Shown here in pieces: positions 5,374 to 6,383 of a stretch of DNA of 6,383 nucleotides. The notes beneath the pieces are model-generated. The model saw only the letters and a list, made by a program, of their open reading frames with translations. It did no database searches and was not told the origin of the DNA. The position numbers and the translations under genes were made by a program. The DNA lies in assembly GCA_031257075.1 (NCBI GenBank), contig JAIRPM010000148.1, forward strand, positions 1 through 6,383. The letters run 5' to 3'. This DNA is from Spirochaetaceae bacterium (GTDB lineage: Bacteria > Spirochaetota > Spirochaetia > Treponematales > Breznakiellaceae). Within the stretch, counting starts at the first letter, position 1; the number at the start of each line of letters is the position of its first letter.

Positions 5374-6044
5374 AAATATTATGCGTATCCGACCATATCG
5401 ACCCGCTTGTGTATTCGGCATCAATAAAAGAACGTTTTGCCGGTATCGATATGGTACTTGCGGCCGGCGACCTGCCGCTCGATTACGTTGAATTTATTGT
5501 ATCTAGTTTGAACAGGCCGGTATATTTTGTATTTGGCAATCATAATTTAGAAGATTTTCATTTATATGAAAAAACCAAAAACGTATTTATGCCGGCCTTT
5601 CCTTCGGGCGCTGCTGTTAGTTTTGACGGATGCCGGAGCGGCTGCGGCGCGGTTCACCTGGGCGGCAAGGTAAAAAAAGAAGGCGGCCTGCTGCTTGCCG
5701 GACTTGGCGGTTCTATGCTGTACAATAACGGCGAAAATCAATGGTCCGAACTGGGAATGACAGCGCGCATTTTGCGCATGATACCGCGCCTTGTGTACAA
5801 CAAATTGCGCTATGGACGCTTTCTTGATATATTTTTGACGCACGCGAGTCCGCTTGGCATACACGACAAGCCGGACTTGTGCCACAAGGGGTTTAAGTGT
5901 TTTTTGGACTTTTTGCGGATTTTCAGGCCTAAATATATGGTTCATGGGCATATTCACCTGTATGACGCGGGAGAAATCAGATGCACCCGGTACCTTGATT
6001 CGCTTGTGGTAAATTGTTATAATCATTATATTATTGAAATATAG
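5370..6044 (+). CDS. Calcineurin-like metallophosphoesterase with altered motifs
   Basis: The 224-residue cytoplasmic protein has the metallophosphoesterase fold motifs in order: SDHID (7-11), AAGDLPLDY (31-39, metal-bridging D34), FGNHN (55-59, N57 and H58), THASPLG (157-163, H158) and HGHIH (192-196). It also has LAGLGGSMLYNNGENQWSE before the fourth motif, a segment I associate with a subfamily of small clostridial and spirochaetal phosphoesterases of unknown substrate. Two positions deviate: motif I is normally DxH but has isoleucine at the histidine position (I10), with H9 and D11 beside it; and the D or E that usually ends GNH[DE] is N59. The remaining metal ligands are present, so it may bind one metal or use H9 or D11 instead. 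The start is fixed by the ATGA overlap with thiN; a GTG at 5340 would lie within thiN. Dephosphorylation of thiamine phosphates is conceivable from context but unsupported by sequence. The 3' end contains a promoter for the next gene. Confidence 0.85.
   Translation: MKILCVSDHIDPLVYSASIKERFAGIDMVLAAGDLPLDYVEFIVSSLNRPVYFVFGNHNLEDFHLYEKTKNVFMPAFPSGAAVSFDGCRSGCGAVHLGGKVKKEGGLLLAGLGGSMLYNNGENQWSELGMTARILRMIPRLVYNKLRYGRFLDIFLTHASPLGIHDKPDLCHKGFKCFLDFLRIFRPKYMVHGHIHLYDAGEIRCTRYLDSLVVNCYNHYIIEI
5995..6023 (+). promoter_or_regulatory. Sigma-70 promoter with extended -10 inside the phosphoesterase gene
   Basis: TTGATT (5995-6000, four of six) is separated by exactly 17 bases from a perfect TATAAT (6018-6023), with TG at 6015-6016 making TGTTATAAT an extended -10. 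Transcription would start near 6030 and give a leader of about 32 nt before the ATG at 6062. It overlaps the last codons of the phosphoesterase gene. It is the best consensus promoter in the window and suggests that the ParB-like gene is expressed independently of thiN. Confidence 0.6.
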
Positions 6045-6061
6045 GGATGAAGAATTAAATT

Positions 6062-6383
6062 ATGAATGACATTACGGCTCTTAAATCACATGAAGATTTT
6101 AACTGGGCGCGGGGAAAGGAAATGTTGAGCCGTATACAGTTTTTTATGCATCCTGACAAAGAAAAACTGCTCAGTTTCCATGATGTAAAACATATACTCC
6201 GCCCCCGCGGCGAAGCATACCTTGGTATGATGACCGTTCCTATTAATCTAATAGTAGGCAGTGAAGGCCGTTACAAAGATTTTAATAAATTCTTTCTTCC
6301 CAAAAATGACCATGTCCGCGCACGCTGGGAAAGCGTTGACCGCGCTCATATAAAAGATATTGTACTGCCGCCGATACAATTGT
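6062..6383 (+). CDS. ParB-like domain protein, N-terminal part (gene leaves the window)
   Basis: The frame is open from ATG 6062 to the window end and gives 107 residues without a stop. The order LSFHDVKHILRPRG, then VPINLIVGSEGRYKDFNKFFLP, then RWESVD and IVLPPIQL matches my memory of bacterial proteins with a ParB/sulfiredoxin-like nuclease fold. In these, LPPI is followed by a segment describing a 'DGNHR' type motif; that decisive motif would lie just past the edge and is not seen. Such proteins are widespread, often annotated as ParB-like or transcriptional regulators, and their function is unclear; they are not the chromosome-partition ParB itself. The start is the first in-frame ATG, since an earlier ATG at 6047 meets a stop after three codons. 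The ribosome site is weak: AGGGA at 6043-6047 is 14 bases away and GAAG at 6049-6052 is nine. The gene begins 17 bp after the phosphoesterase stop. Confidence 0.6.
   Translation, partial: MNDITALKSHEDFNWARGKEMLSRIQFFMHPDKEKLLSFHDVKHILRPRGEAYLGMMTVPINLIVGSEGRYKDFNKFFLPKNDHVRARWESVDRAHIKDIVLPPIQL

Noticed and set aside
5562..6026. Minus-strand open frame of 154 codons opposite the phosphoesterase
   Set aside because: It is antisense to a gene with clear family motifs and shows no motif or ribosome site of its own.
1..6383. Frequent GCCGGCG/CCGGCG-like words throughout, considered as dispersed repeats
   Set aside because: They fall in coding frames as ordinary Ala-Gly-Pro codons without fixed spacing, length or flanking symmetry, so codon preference explains them.

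Overview
This is a gene-dense bacterial chromosomal window, about half G+C by eye. It holds four complete, recognisable genes (hydF, radA, pepF and a thiamine pyrophosphokinase gene), one complete metallophosphoesterase gene, and a gene cut by each edge. I see no RNA gene, mobile element, CRISPR array or tandem repeat. HydF indicates an anaerobe that makes an [FeFe]-hydrogenase. The gene set and protein style fit an anaerobic spirochaete of the Treponema type, but this is an inference from familiarity and a Firmicute-like anaerobe is not excluded.

Layout. Positions 1-114 are the 3' end of an unidentified plus-strand gene, followed by a 116-bp gap with a weak hairpin and candidate promoters. 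hydF (231-1469, +) comes next. It converges, with only 14 bp between stop codons, on a minus-strand pair: pepF (oligoendopeptidase F, 4632-2839) followed by radA (2842-1484), joined by a TTGA stop/start overlap. A 45-bp divergent promoter region (4633-4677) separates pepF from a plus-strand group: a thiN-type thiamine pyrophosphokinase (4678-5373), then a metallophosphoesterase (5370-6044) joined by an ATGA overlap, then a ParB-like protein gene (from 6062) that leaves the window. The last gene appears to have its own consensus-like promoter inside the end of the phosphoesterase gene.

How the genes relate. They are mostly unrelated housekeeping functions: hydrogenase cofactor assembly, recombination and repair, peptide degradation, and thiamine diphosphate synthesis. 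Thiamine diphosphate is the cofactor of pyruvate:ferredoxin oxidoreductase, which feeds ferredoxin-linked hydrogenases in anaerobes, so hydF and thiN share a metabolic theme, but nothing here shows co-regulation. The thiN/phosphoesterase overlap is the only tight coupling of a known to an unknown function.

I do not see a clear new multi-gene system. The points most worth checking are: start codons of hydF, pepF and thiN that sit 6-7 nt behind a -10-like hexamer with no Shine-Dalgarno (possible leaderless transcripts); a terminator-like hairpin inside the 3' end of thiN; a phosphoesterase with altered metal-binding motifs I and III; and an intragenic promoter for the ParB-like gene.
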